From Earliella scabrosa (lineage: Eukaryota > Basidiomycota > Agaricomycetes > Polyporales > Polyporaceae): a stretch of DNA of 64,000 nucleotides. The stretch is taken from the NCBI GenBank assembly GCA_022605405.1, contig JABYQQ010000036.1, positions 62,001-126,000 on the forward strand, written 5' to 3'. The notes beneath the pieces were generated by a model, which was not told where the DNA came from, did no database searches, and saw only the letters and a list, made by a program, of their open reading frames with translations. How positions within the stretch are numbered: position 1 is the stretch's first letter; every line of letters begins with the position of its first letter. The translations under genes were made by a program, and so were the position numbers. Positions 46,121-58,102 of this stretch are shown one piece after another.

Positions 46121-47357
46121 GCCTGCGGAGGATCCGTAGACGGTGGCTCGGTAAGACGTGTGTGAAGGGACAGAACATTGGTTAATAGAACCGCCGTGAG
46201 TGAGAACATCGATCCACCTGACCCACTACCTGAGCCTCATATGGACTGCAGATTTGGAACCGTGCACATGTCGGCGTAAAATAATAATGCGACACCCATG
46301 AAGGCTACCAATATCGCACGTATAACGCTGCTCAGTGCTGGCAATGTCCCAGGAACTGAACAGAGGTGGCGCGTATGCAGTACTGACAATCGTGCAGGTC
46401 TTGCGAGTCTTCAGGTCAGGAGCAGAGACGATGATCGAACAGCACACCCATGCAAATTCCGCGGAGAAGATGTGTGGATTGCGGGTGTATCGAGGCGCAC
46501 AGAAAGGATTGGGATAGGGGGCGGCATGACGACGATGTCGATCATGAACGTACCAACTCTGAGCTACACCACTGTCAACGGCTCCTGAACACCTGAACGA
46601 ACCAACGGAAACAAGCTTGAGGCGACTACGTGTTGTGTGAAGGAGTTGAACCTCGATATCCGAAGGGTTATGGCCGACTCGGGATGCCTTAATGTCAGCC
46701 TAATACTCGCCGGACACTTATTGCTGGGTAGATTTGCGTCTGGAGCGTTGTCGTGCACAGAAAGCGGCAGAGTCCATGCATTGATGCAAAATTGCGACAG
46801 TGAGCTAGAGAACAAACCAACATCGGGGGAAGCGGAGATCGCGCCCGCGCAGGATGCAGAACGCGGCCACGTGGGAGCCACGAGGGCGCGTCGGAAGTCG
46901 TGTAGCGCCCACCCTGTCGCTGACGTTGGTTGGACGTGAACGTTAGAAGTTTGCACTCAGCCAGGAGCCTACCAGCACTAGTTCTCGCCACCCAGCCCGT
47001 CCAGAAGCTGTGTGACTCGTCTGCTGTCTCTTCTGCTCTCCATGAGCCTGGCACTCAAATCAGACAGACCTCTATTCATCGGCCGAGACGTCCGAGCCTC
47101 GAACGGACTCTTACGGACCCTACATAACGGACCCTTTTCTTCTCCGCGCTGCCCCGCGGCAAGCCGAGCGGCCTGTTCGGCACGAGTTCGAGTATGCTAT
47201 CTTCGCAGGGCGTGCACCGGCGCACCGTTTCACGACCAATGATCAGACGACCCCTCTGCACGACTTATATATCTCCTCCATGTCCAGCTTCCCGGTCTTC
47301 TAACATCCCCATAGCGGTCTCTCGACCCAAGCCTCTCCGTTCACGACCTTTTACGAT
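46121..47357. other. Divergent promoter region
   Basis: About 1.2 kb between the divergent starts of the aldolase and MFS transporter 2. Apart from the CCAAT and TATA elements close to 47.25 kb I see no features. Confidence 0.5.
47238..47272 (+). promoter_or_regulatory. CCAAT and TATA-like elements of MFS transporter 2
   Basis: ACCAATGA at about 47236-47243 and CTTATATATC at 47264-47273, about 85 bp before the ATG, in normal order and spacing for a fungal core promoter. Confidence 0.5.
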
Positions 47358-49601
47358 ATGTCTGACCAAAAGCCAGCCGTACAGGCTGCTCCCATAGACC
47401 CGCCGCATCCTTCCTCCGCACTAGACATAGAACATGCTGCCGTGACAGACGACCCTCGTACGTGGTCAAAAGCGCGTAAGGCAAGCACAGCACTCTCCGT
47501 CCTTGTTTCTACCCAGTCGCTGAGCTTATCTCCACTCATGTATCTAGTTAGTTGTGGTCGCAACCGTCTCCGCCGCGAGTTTGATCGCTGGCCTGGGCGG
47601 AAATATATACAACCGTGAGTACAACCATGTCGGACAATCTCGAGTCAGGTATCTGAGTATGATCCTGACTCCTTCCTATCACCCATATAGCGGCTATCTC
47701 CCAAATAGAGGAACAGTTACATGCGTCCACGGGCGCGATCGCGCTCAGTCTTTCTCTCTTCATTGTGATACAAGGGGGTGTGCCTTTATTATGGAGCGCA
47801 CTCAGCGAGTTTTGGGGACGCAGGGTGAGTCTCGTTTTCACAACGATCCCTATACAGAGCTGATCAAGTTCTACAGAGAGTGTATCTCGTTTCGACAGCA
47901 CTCTGTACAGTGGGATGCATCGTCGCGGCTCTGTCGAAAACGATCGGAGTCCTCATCGGTATGCGTTGCATACAGGCTGTCGGGTAGGTGCTCCATACCC
48001 ACGTAATACACGAGCTGTGTCCTTACTCGTATCTCTAGGTCTAGCGCAGTGATCGCGCTTGGTGCGGCGACTCTTGCAGACATTTACGATCCCGTACAGC
48101 GGGGGACCATGATGGGCATTTACTACAGGTTCGCCCCTCCATAGCACAACTGCGACCCACTCCGCTCATCTTATACTACAGCGCACCCCTCCTCGGCCCC
48201 TCGCTAGGCCCCATCCTCGGCGGAGTCCTGACCCAAGCCTTCAGCTGGCGTGCCACATTCTGGTTCCTCGCCATCTTCGTCGGCATCTGCTTCCTCCTCT
48301 TCATTCCCTTCAAGGACACCTTCCGACGCGAGCGCAGCCTCACCTACCAAGCCGCACTCAAGCGCCGCCGTGCGCACATGTCTGCGAAGGGCTCCGAGAC
48401 GTCCAGTCTCTCCCAAATCACCGCGGTGTCAAGGTTCATACCTCCCAAGACCGAGAAGCAAGAGAAGGGCTCGGGCGGTCCGACAGGCGGAAAGAACGCT
48501 ATCGAGGAACTGGCGCGCGACATAGATATCGAGAAGCAGCAGCGGGCCATTGGGCCCGACTCCGCGCCCGCGCCCGATCCGATGGAGGACATCAAGCTCA
48601 CTCTCGCGGACGTGAACCCCGCAAAGCCGATCTTCCATGTGCTCAGGCGTATGAACAATCTGACGATTCTCGTCGCCTCCGGTACGCTCCCGGTCTATTC
48701 CCGTCCGTCATTCAGTCGAGAGTCGGAAAATTGACGAGTTGCTGTTTTTAGGGTTGATCTTCGGCTTCAGCTACTGCATCTCGTACACCTGCTCCCGCAC
48801 GCTCGCAGAGCGGTACGGCTATAACGCGCTGCAGATCGGCCTCGTCCTGCTCGCGTTTGGCGCAGGTACGTGCCCGACCCGCTTCCCAGAGACACGCTGC
48901 ACACACGAGCTCACTCAAAAATTTTCTCGTCTTCGCACAGGCTCGCTCGTCGGGAGCGTCTTCGGCGGGCGGTATTCCGACCATGTTTTCAGGAAGCTCA
49001 AAGCACGTAATGGGGGCACGAGTTCTCCGGAGGTCCGTTTCTCCGTCCCATTCTCCCCCTATCCAACGTCTTCGTCCTCCCTTCTTTCTGATGTCTGTCG
49101 GCTGACGGTCCCGCTGCACAGATGCGCTTAGAGAGCACAATGATATTCATGCCCTTCCTCCCCGCGTCCGTCATCGCTTATGGCTGGGTGTGCGAGCAGC
49201 ACGTCCACGTCGCCGCCATCTGCGTCACCCTCTTCCTCAGCGGCCTCTTCTCAATGTGAGTCTCGGGCCCCGTCAATCTCCCAACGCTCAACGCTGACCC
49301 TCTCCCGCCCTCCCCCGCTCACAGCTGCATCTACTCAAGCACGCTCGCCTACATCGTCGACGCCAACAACGGCCGCTCCTCGTCCGCGGTCGCGACGAAC
49401 AGCGCGTTCCGCGGGCTCTCCGCGTTCGTCGCCGCCGAGGTCGCCGTCCCGCTGCAGCTCGCGATCGGCGACGGCGGCACGTACTCGCTCTGGGCCGGCC
49501 TCGTCCTCCTCTCCGAGCTCCTCATCCTCCTCGTCTGGTGGCGCGGCGGTGCGTGGCGCGAGAAGTGGGAGCTCGTCGAGCGCGGGCTCTTGCAGTCGTG
49601 A
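47358..49601 (+). CDS. MFS drug:H+ antiporter-type transporter 2
   Basis: Close paralogue of the 25-kb transporter with the same architecture. After splicing it reads VATVSAASLIAGLGGNIYNP, IEEQLHASTGAIALSLSLFI, LLWSALSEFWGRRRVYLVS, GAATLADIYDPVQRGTMMGI, LGPSLGPILGGVLTQAFSWR, a charged central loop, DIKLTLADVNPAKPIFHVLR, IGLVLLAFGAGSLVGSVFGG, RYSDHVFRKLKARNGG, TLAYIVDANNGRSSSAVATN and LLILLVWWRGGAWREKWELV. The main divergence from transporter 1 lies in the N-terminal tail and central loop, as expected for cytoplasmic regions. About seven introns; intact. It is divergent from the aldolase gene, so co-regulation is possible, but the paralogue elsewhere argues against a dedicated role in that pathway. 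Confidence 0.88.
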
Positions 49602-50295
49602 TCGATTGCTTCGTCGCTGACTTGACTTGACTTGACTTGGAATGGACTCCATATTGACTTGCTCGCTTTGTGGCATATAATTAGTAGACGCAGCCGGACG
49701 TTTCTGCCTTCTTCGCATGCATACATTCATGTTCTGTTGATGACTCCCCCTTCCCTCTTCTCCACTGACACGACCACGCTTAGATGACCCCCATAGATGA
49801 CCTGTACACAGCATAGAGTAATACACTAGAGCCGGGAGGGCGGGCAGCGATCCCGCATTGGCCTCATTCACTTCACTTTCAAACTGCTATGACATCGCTC
49901 CCAGATCACGCTCGGCCTATAGACTAGAGGGTTCGTTATTTCAAGTTCAGCGAGTCGATGTGCAACACTACAAGTACATGCTTCGTGCGCGGTTCGTAAG
50001 TACAGCTAATAAGGGACACTACTATGTACGTATGAGAGAGGGACGATAGCATGTGAGCATAGCAAGAGCATAGGCGGGAGAGCATAAAGCGAGCATAGCG
50101 GTCGTGACAAAGCTGGGCATCGAAGAGTATCGTACACTATTCTACATCGTCACAAAAAGCAAGGACGCGTGAGTGTCCATCGAAGCGGTATGTACATAAC
50201 TTATCGTTTCAACAACAACGTGTTTACGAAGGATCGGAAGTCCGCGCATGCCTAGAACGTGAGGTATCCTTGACGGTCCGATATAGAAGTGAAGT
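49602..50295. other. Convergent 3' region
   Basis: About 700 bp between two converging genes. It starts with a short GACTT tandem (49619-49638). No gene is evident. Confidence 0.5.
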
Positions 50296-52122
50296 TCATG
50301 TGGATGATCGTGCGCTGAAGAACTGCTTCACGGTCTGCAGCAGGTTCGTGAAGCACCGCCGACGCTTTTCCACCCTCTTCGCAGGCGACAGAGGAACGCG
50401 TGGCGGGCAAGCATCAATCATCATAGCATCCGGAGCTGCTGGAGGTGGACTGGGAGCCGCGTGCTGCTCATTTAGCTCCATGAGCTCTGGCGAAGGATCT
50501 TCAGGTGCGGTAACATAGCTCAGCGAGTCGGACTCCTCCGAGCGTGTGTCCGAGTCATCGAGGGTGGAAGAACTGCTAACATGCGACCCCGTGTTGAGGA
50601 GTGAAGGAAGCGGTATGGGAAGATGGGCGAAGGGGGTGGGGAATGTCGAGCGGAATGGCGCGGGTGGCGGTACCCTTCTTGGGGACGCGTTGCAGGTGGC
50701 GACTATCGGGCTCGACGGAGGCGGGGAGGGCGATGGTGAGTATATCGACGACGAGGTCGCGGAACCCGTGGAGTTGAGATGTATGGCGGAAAGATGTGGG
50801 GGAGGAGATGGAGGCGGCAGCAAGTCCCAAGGAGAGAGTCCCGGTTGAAGTGGAACTGACGCGCCGACATGTGGCTCGACAAGAGCCACGAGCGCATCGT
50901 GAACGTCGGGATCGCAGTCGGAGAGACATCCGTCGACGCCATGAACGCGTATGCTGACCCGCCGCTTCTTAGGTGGGCGAGGGGACTCGGAGCGGCTCCG
51001 TGGACGTTTTCTTCGGCTCTGGGGTTGATGGATGGACTCCGGATAGAGAGATGCCTTTGGCGACGAGAGAGGAGGTGGGAGATACGACAAAATCGGAGAA
51101 GGGCTCCTTGTAGTTTGGCCATCGCTGGACGAGAGGCGTGCCTCGATAGAAGTGTCAGAATGACATCGCTCTTTGCCTTTGAGCGACGGGCGAGGCGAAC
51201 CCGAGTACGCCGTGGTGGAAGGGGACGAATCTCGCTCTTGCAGCTCCTTGGAACCGACGCACGCATACATATCAGGAGGATTGTAAGCATCGCCATTGGA
51301 GAACACAAGCGGGGTGAAGTTCCTCTTCAGAACCTCCCAATCTGCTAGCGGGATGGAGGCGGTGTCGGAGTAACGCTTATCAGACAAAGTGGTGAGCAGG
51401 GATCCCAGGGACGACGATGCAGCGTGGTCTCCCAGTCCTTCCCGAGGGAGTTGAGTGCTGGAAGATGGGAAGTTGGGAGCTGCGATGGGTAAGGAGCCAT
51501 CCCGTTCGGCAAGGAACGACGCAAGAGAATCGCGTAGTTGGGCCAAAGCTTCATCGACTGCCCGAGTGATCCGTCGATATTCTTCTGTGCGCACCCAGTC
51601 ATTCGTAGACATAAGGTGGGATGTGACACAGTTGAGGTATCCGGACATACCGGACAGCGTGGAGGGGTCGAGGACGATGCATTCTCCGAACAGGCCATCG
51701 CAGGAGGACTCGATGAGGGACAGTTGGTGATGCGTCGCGACCACCTGTTGAGGGCTGTGAGATAGGGAAGAGGGGAGATATGAAATTCGCGGATGACGTA
51801 CGATGGCAACGACGCTCTGCACGACCTCGTCCGGGAGGAACAAGCACATCCGACACAGCAACTGCTCCAACACGCCCGCGTGCCAGAGCAACGTCTCCAG
51901 CGCTGAGGCGTACTCTTGAACCGCGCTCGCCTCCAACGCGAAGGGCTCCTGCTTCCTGACGTCTAGCGCGCCGTCAGTGTCGGAGAGACATGATTGCGTA
52001 AACGAGAGGGACGCACCCTGAGTGTAATAGTCGATCAGGAACTGAACCCAGCACGCCGCTTTCTTCACGGTCAACACCTGGTTGTGGTGAAGGAGACCTG
52101 GAAGCTGGAGAGAGGGAGGCAT
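50296..52122 (-). CDS. Pro/Ser-rich hypothetical protein with basic nuclear-type motifs
   Basis: A frame of 608 codons from an ATG at 52122. I do not recognise the family. The first 250 residues look folded and helical (VKKAACWVQFLIDYYTQGAS, YASALETLLWHAGVLEQLLC, LFLPDEVVQSVVAI). A probable 57-nt in-frame intron (GTACGT..CAACAG) follows VVAI and should be removed, joining VVATHHQLSLIESSCDG. The second half is disordered, Ser/Pro-rich, with the basic cluster RRKRPRSRSESPRPPKKRR, a likely nuclear-localisation signal. The C-terminus has SPAKRVEKRRRCFTNLLQTV. A regulatory or chromatin-associated role is only a guess. An additional 5' exon cannot be excluded. Confidence 0.6.
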   Translation of the reverse strand: MPPSLQLPGLLHHNQVLTVKKAACWVQFLIDYYTQGASLSFTQSCLSDTDGALDVRKQEPFALEASAVQEYASALETLLWHAGVLEQLLCRMCLFLPDEVVQSVVAIVRHPRISYLPSSLSHSPQQVVATHHQLSLIESSCDGLFGECIVLDPSTLSGMSGYLNCVTSHLMSTNDWVRTEEYRRITRAVDEALAQLRDSLASFLAERDGSLPIAAPNFPSSSTQLPREGLGDHAASSSLGSLLTTLSDKRYSDTASIPLADWEVLKRNFTPLVFSNGDAYNPPDMYACVGSKELQERDSSPSTTAYSGSPRPSLKGKERCHSDTSIEARLSSSDGQTTRSPSPILSYLPPPLSSPKASLYPESIHQPQSRRKRPRSRSESPRPPKKRRVSIRVHGVDGCLSDCDPDVHDALVALVEPHVGASVPLQPGLSPWDLLPPPSPPPHLSAIHLNSTGSATSSSIYSPSPSPPPSSPIVATCNASPRRVPPPAPFRSTFPTPFAHLPIPLPSLLNTGSHVSSSSTLDDSDTRSEESDSLSYVTAPEDPSPELMELNEQHAAPSPPPAAPDAMMIDACPPRVPLSPAKRVEKRRRCFTNLLQTVKQFFSARSST

Positions 52123-52672
52123 ACAGCTGTGAAGGAAGGGACCCGCCTTGGGGGCTCGTCAGCATCCCGGTCCGCATACTTTTTACCCTCCACGCCGGCG
52201 ACAATGCATGACAGAACTTCGCGCGCAGACAATTGCGTTCGCGTGGCGGCCTCGCGACCACGTACACGATATACAGCCGCAGACCCCCGCTGGGCGGGAA
52301 TCGCGTCAAGGGAGGTGCTTTCCATCGAGGCGGATGATATTAGGCTGCCAAATCAGGAAGCGCAAGACAATAGACATTGGGCGCCTATGGCCGCATGGGG
52401 GACGGGATCGAGAGACAAAAGACGTCGAGTGATGATCCCATTAAGACCTACAATAAGCTAGATTACTTAGTTCACACTGCGAGTCATCGAGAACGAACAT
52501 GGGGATATGGCGGCGTTAATCAAGAATGGAATGTCCACTTTACGTCTCTCTTGAAGATCACCGAACAGTGTTGACACGACCCTACCCAAGTAGGCTTCAG
52601 TGCTTGTCCGGTAAGTAGATGCATGGTGTGGAGCACGCACCGATAAATAAATTTAATGACCACAGCTGTTCG
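52123..52672. other. Intergenic
   Basis: About 550 bp between two minus-strand genes. No frame or repeat of note. Confidence 0.45.
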
Positions 52673-54194
52673 TCAGATCGGCGTGCCATCAACGTAGCAC
52701 TGAATTTTGAGGCCACGTTCCGCCCGCTCCTCTAACACCGAGCCCAACTTGCCCGTGAGCAGAGTTGTGAGCCCAGCAGGCAGCCGTAGCAGCTCAAGGT
52801 GCGGGCACACCAACTGGCACGGCCCGCAGCCAGACGCACGCGACGGGCGCAGCGCATCCAGACACTGGTCCACCAGGTGCGCGTCGCAGAGCTCCAACGC
52901 AGCCGCGTTCGCGAGGATCGAGAGCAGCATGTTCGGGTCGCACCACGACGCCCACACCCGCTGCCCGGAGATGGTGACCTGCCGAATGGACGGCGTGTGG
53001 CCCGCGACGAACGCTTCGATGCACTGCTGGAGCAGCGTCCGCGTCGCGCCCGCGGTGTTCAGCTCCAGACGCAACGAGCCCCCTGTGTCCTCGTTGGAGG
53101 ACGTGAGCGCGACCGTGGTGAAGGTCACATCGATGTCTAGTGCCGTCGGCTCCTCGACGACTGCGAACCGAATGTCCGTGAGTGGCGAGAGCCGATGTGC
53201 ATCCACCCCGTATAGCCGGACGGCGCACTGTGTAGATAGGACGAGGGAGGAGAGGAAGCTCCGTAGAAGGTTTATCGCGCTGTCCGGCCCACGGCAGTCG
53301 CCAATCTCCAGCCGTCGCAGATGCGGCAGCGAGGCGGTCCATGTGAGCGGGGGGTCCGGGGAGTACAGATGCGTAGGAAGTCCGACCAGCCTGATATCTG
53401 TGAGCGACGGCGACTGCGAAAGGAGCTGGAGCAGGTCAGGCAGCGTCCAGTACGCCGGAGAGGCCTCGAACGAGAGCCGTAGGTGAGTCAACGACGCGAA
53501 CCAATTCGAGGGCAGGAACGGCACGTCGTGCAGCACGAGGCTCCTCAGCCTCGGCGCCATGCCCTCGAACAACTCCACGACGGGCTTGACTGGCTGCATC
53601 CCCGTCAGCTCGTTGCTCACCGCGCGCGCCGCCTTGCGGCGCACGATGACGCGCTCCAGCCGCGGGGCAGGAAATCCGAGGAGGTCCGCGGCGATCTCTC
53701 CCGGTGCGACATCCTGCAGGTCGTGCAAGTGCACCTCGGTCACTTTCGCGCCAAGCGCAAGTGCCTTTGCCAACTCGGCGCTCGGTCGCCCACGGTCCAC
53801 GTACACGACGAGCGGCGCTTGCTGCGCGCGTGCGCGAAAGGTCGCTGACGCGGTGTGTCCGGCGCTGGTCTCGCACAGGGTGGACCAGAGCGCGGGCATG
53901 TCGAGCGCGAGGGCGCGCCAGCCGCGGCAGACGTGCGTCACCGGCAGAAGCTCGTACGTCTGCTTGGCGGCAGAGGGCCCGTGGTACCCGGGCAGCGAGA
54001 GGGTGTTCGGCACCATAGAGAACACGAGCGCGAGGAGCTCCGGCGGGAGCTTGTTGATGGGGCAGTGCGCGTTCATCGTTTCTTGGATGAGGCTCGAGGC
54101 GAGGTGCAACGTCGCCTGGACCTGTACGAGCTGTAGGGGGACGACGTCAGACTGGGGGAAGGGAGGCAGGGAGGAGCATGCGCACCATCTCCAT
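52673..54194 (-). CDS. F-box protein
   Basis: F-box of the agaricomycete type: a short amphipathic lead (VQVQATLHLASSLIQETMNA) and then INKLPPELLALVFSMVPNTL, ending VTHVCRGWRALALDMPALWS, for binding Skp1. The remaining 400 residues are Leu-rich with irregular repeats (LTHLRLSFEASP, LLQLLSQSPSLTDIRLVGLP, LRRLEIGDC) and may bind a target. The frame is open upstream without an ATG. A tidy model has a 9-nt first exon (ATG at 54194, encoding MEM) spliced over a 59-nt intron to LVQVQATL. Otherwise the first Met is MNAHCP at 54076. Not similar in its C-terminal part to the F-box protein at 3.9 kb. Confidence 0.8.
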
Positions 54195-54842
54195 GCTGAT
54201 ATAACGCACAAACCCAACGTCAGTCCACAGGTTGATATCGGAGGACCGCCACAGATCAGATGAATCAGTCACCTCATGCCCCATCGTTGGTGAGCCACAT
54301 CTTCGACAACAGATGTGAACGCGTCTAATGAGGGAGAGCGGGCGGTGAGTATCATGGCGGGGGGCTATTAAAGAGGAGCGACCCCGGAGCGACGAGAGGG
54401 GCAGCGGATTTATACTGCGCTACCTGCTGTCAGACCCGAAGTCGGGACGCTCGTCGGTAGACGTCCTCTGCTCCAACGTCGAAACGCCTTCCGAGCCGCT
54501 GGCTTCCCTGCCAGGTCCTCGCGCGCAAGGCGAAACACGCTCAGCTCGCCCAGGCTCATATTGCCCTCGTACACGGAATCACCGGATGGCGGAGATGGCC
54601 TTCTGCTACGCCTGCAGGCATCCAAAAGCTTCTTAGATGACCGGCAAGGGTCCTGCGAGAGCGCCGCGTTTCGCTGGGCGGTGCATATGTCCAGCCGGCA
54701 AGATCCAGCAGATACTCGCCCGCACTGCAGCGAAAGTGCTCGCGTCCGAACACCACATCCGCAGAACGTGGGAGGAGTCTCCGATTATGGTGCGAGGGGG
54801 TTAAGATACACAAAGCAACATGCAACACGTACAAGCGACACA
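54195..54842. other. Intergenic
   Basis: About 650 bp of F-box upstream region and 3' flank of the Zn2Cys6 gene. No feature recognised. Confidence 0.45.
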
Positions 54843-57800
54843 TCAACTGCCCTCCTTGCGCATCCGCGGTATGGGACCGGGTATGCTCGTTGTGGGTGGC
54901 GGGACGCCTGACTTGAGGCACGCCTCGACCAGCTCATACCGAATCTTCTGCCATTCCCGACGTTGCTCTGACAAGCGCCGCCACGCGTGTGAGAACCGCG
55001 CACTGACCGGTCGCAGCAAGGAAGCAAGGAAGCACGCACCTGTGCTCGGCCAGAACATCATCAGATACTCCAACCGCTTCACGAAAGATTTCGACGCCTC
55101 GAGTGCGATGATGAGCGTGTTGTCCAGCTTCCACAGGACGAGAGCCCTGCGACTCGGTTCGTAAGCCCGTCACCGTAGCAGTGAGACGAAGACGCACTTG
55201 ATGATATGCGACATGAACCAGTAGATCAACAGCGGCTTCCTATAGTCGAGCGCGGGCGCCTCGATACCCGCAAGCAGATTCTTCCACACTCGCTCGGCCA
55301 TGACCATCCGATGCCTGACTAGAGATGCCAGTAAGTAATTCGGGGTGGACTCCTGAGCGAACGAGAACATAACTCACGCCAAGCCTCTGCCTTGTCGCGG
55401 TAGAACAACCGTCCGTTCCTGCGTGGACGGTCGATGGTCAACATCCACATCGGCGGCACGCACGCCTGTCATCAAAATCACTTACGTCGTCACCTGGGGT
55501 ATGTACCGCTGGAACTCGTGCGAGACACACATCCGCGCGCTGAACAGCATTTCCCGCGCCTGGTAGCCAAAGTTGCGCTCGAGCTCGCACGTATGCTGAT
55601 TGAGCGCATTCTCGATCGCGTCCACCTCGAGCCACGCCTGCATCGCAAACGTCGCCCGCTCCGAGTCGCTCAACGTCAGATCCCCGCGCTTCCGCACGCA
55701 CGAGTGCAAGAGCAGCATCGAGCGCAGGTACAGCGTCCAGACGTTGTTCGCGTGCACGGGCACGCCCGACATCGCGAGCGTCTCCCCGGGAAAGAGAAGC
55801 GTGTACTGCGGGCGAAGGCATGTGAGCACAACACGCCGTGGCCCCACTTGGAACACGAGCCGCAACACGTACGTTCGCAGGGTCCTTGATCCACAGCTTG
55901 TTCTTCTCAATATCTTCCAGAACCGACGTGTACGAGTTCATGCTCGCGGTGACCATCACGCTCGCCCACACTAGCCGGCGGCACTCCTCCTTACGAAATT
56001 CGCCTTCCGACACGTTCTCTGGCCACATCAAAGTGCCTGCCCATGAGGGCGCGATGCCACGGATCGAAGGGAAGGTGTGTCCCAGAGCAAGGGTCGCGCA
56101 ATTGCATGCCGGCGGCGGTGGCGTGGTAGATGGGCCAAGCGTAAGGTTGTCGGGAACGAGAGGTTCTACCGGTGGGGGGACGAACGGGGCGCCTAGGAAG
56201 CTCGACCCTCCACCATTCATTGTCGTGCCGTCATTGAGCTGGAAGAAGCCAGGAGCAGCCACTCCGGTATACACTGGAGTGGCACCAGGAGAGAGCGATG
56301 TGGGCATTGACAGCAGCGTAGAGTCGAGGTCCGTAAATGCTCCGGGGGTCAAGCCGGCGTTGTACTGTGTTTGGGCGGCTGCAGATGCGCGCGAACGTTT
56401 GAGATCAGCGTCGAGGGTGGTAAGGGAGAATAAACGGATGAGCGAGTCCAACAGGAGCATCGACGACCGTCCGCGGTCAACAGATTGCATAGGGTGTGAC
56501 TGTATCTCAAAATAGACTATGAGCTGCGGCGACTGTCAGCAAAGTCATCGTGTGCTGGAGGAATTATAGTTACCCAAGCAGCTTTGATCAACCCCATATC
56601 CACCCAACCCGATGCAAGACTAGCCTGCAACGAGCTGTGCGCAAGGTCGAGTAGCTTCAGCGCCTTGGCACGTCCTCGGGCACCTTGTTCCGCCTCGGAA
56701 CTCTGCGCGAACTTGCCGATGGCGAGCGCGGCAAGCACAAGACTCGGTTGCATCGTTGCGCGCCGAGTCGGATTGAGTAGAGTGTCGAAGAAACGAGGGA
56801 GGTGTATGAAGCTGACCCAGTAGATCGAGGAATGGAACAGTGCGCGTAGGTCGGTGACAATACGCTGCACAGTGGCCGATCGCTGTTCGGATGTGAGAGT
56901 CATCATGTCCATCTCCGTCGAGCTGTCCTCCGTAGTGTAGAAGGTGAGCAGAGCATCCCACCAGGTGTCGCGGGTGAATTGTAGACTCGGTAGTGGGGGG
57001 ATTTGCACTTCTGGTGACTTGTAGGAACCCAAATGGTACTCGGAATTGGCACTAGGTGGATCCAGATCAACCAGAGGAAATGGGTCGTATTCGTCCTGGA
57101 AAGGTCAGGTCAGGTGAGCTGTATTCTAGAGAAGCGTACAGACGAAGACTCACATCGGAGGATATGCCTGGGAAATTGTCGTAGGACGCATGAAGGTGTG
57201 ACGAAGACGCCTGGCTCTCATCCCCGCCAGAGTTGGAACTTTCGGATTCGCTTTGGTCGTCGCCACTGTCGTCGTCACCACTTGACCTCCGCTGGCGTTT
57301 GGAAGGCCTACGGTTTGATGAAGAGCGGACACGGGTTCCTGGCACTTTGTCTTGTCCTCGACGTTTGGGCTGGGCATCATAACTGCACTCGCCAACTTCT
57401 GGCGGCCGTTTGCGGCAGTTGAAGCAGACGGGTTTCGCACCGTCACAACGCGTCTTCCGTATACGGCTGTCATGACGTCAGGGCCTGTTCATGCGACGAG
57501 ATACAAGCAACGCAGAGCATGATGCATGCGGTCTGGGATTGAATATAGACAAGAAAGCCATTGCATAGAACCATGCACGAACGCGAGGGTATCACCAGGG
57601 ACTGTCGCGACTCACGAATCGTATGGCCATTCGTTCGATACTCTGACACAGTCCTCCGTAGTTGGCGCAGCTTCGGCGCAGATACAGATTCGGCCAGAGG
57701 TTGTATGATATCCGATGAACTTTTGAGGACTCACCATTGATCGCAGGCAACATATACGCGCGCTCGAGGTTTCCCTTGCGCAGTCAAAGGCTGGCTAGGA

Positions 57801-58102
57801 TCCAACGCAATCTTGGGTCGTATGCGCCGGCGAGGCGGGTTGGTTCCACCACTTCTGGACTGCCCGCCGCGACTGGAGCCCGCCCGCGGAGATTTGGCTT
57901 CCGGGGTTTGGGAAGAACTGGCATTCGGGGTCTGGGGGCTAGGATGGCTGGTGGGGGACCCAAGGCTCGAAGAGATAGGAGAGGGGTTGTCGTGCAATGA
58001 TGCATACATGGCCGACGCGGGTTCGTGCGGTTGAGGTGTGTCTTCTCTGTCGGGATTCAGCCAGGCAAAGGATGTGTCCGGGAGAAGGGTGGTAATGGAC
58101 AT
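54843..58102 (-). CDS. Zn2Cys6 transcription factor with fungal-specific TF domain
   Basis: DNA-binding regulator. From ATG 58102 a Ser/Pro-rich lead ends in ARVYVACDQ. Splicing over an unusually long intron (about 57467-57734) gives CDQCRIRKTRCDGAKPVCFN then CRKRPPEVGEC: six cysteines spaced CX2CX6CX6CX2CX9C, the binuclear zinc cluster. A linker rich in Arg/Ser (SNRRPSKRQRRSSGDDDSGD) may add nuclear targeting. The middle-homology domain follows: LQFTRDTWWDALLTFYTTED, HSSIYWVSFIHLPRFFDTLL, TRRATMQPSLVLAALAIGKF, ALKLLDLAHSSLQASLASGW, LLLDSLIRLFSLTTLDAD and ECRRLVWASVMVTASMNSYT. The C-terminus ends IPGPIPRMRKEGS at 54843. At least eight introns. Family members often control nutrient use or secondary metabolism; its targets are unknown. 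Confidence 0.9.

Noticed and set aside
52707..54263. Several plus-strand frames of 110-260 codons
   Set aside because: All are antisense to the Leu-rich F-box gene and have no domain content.
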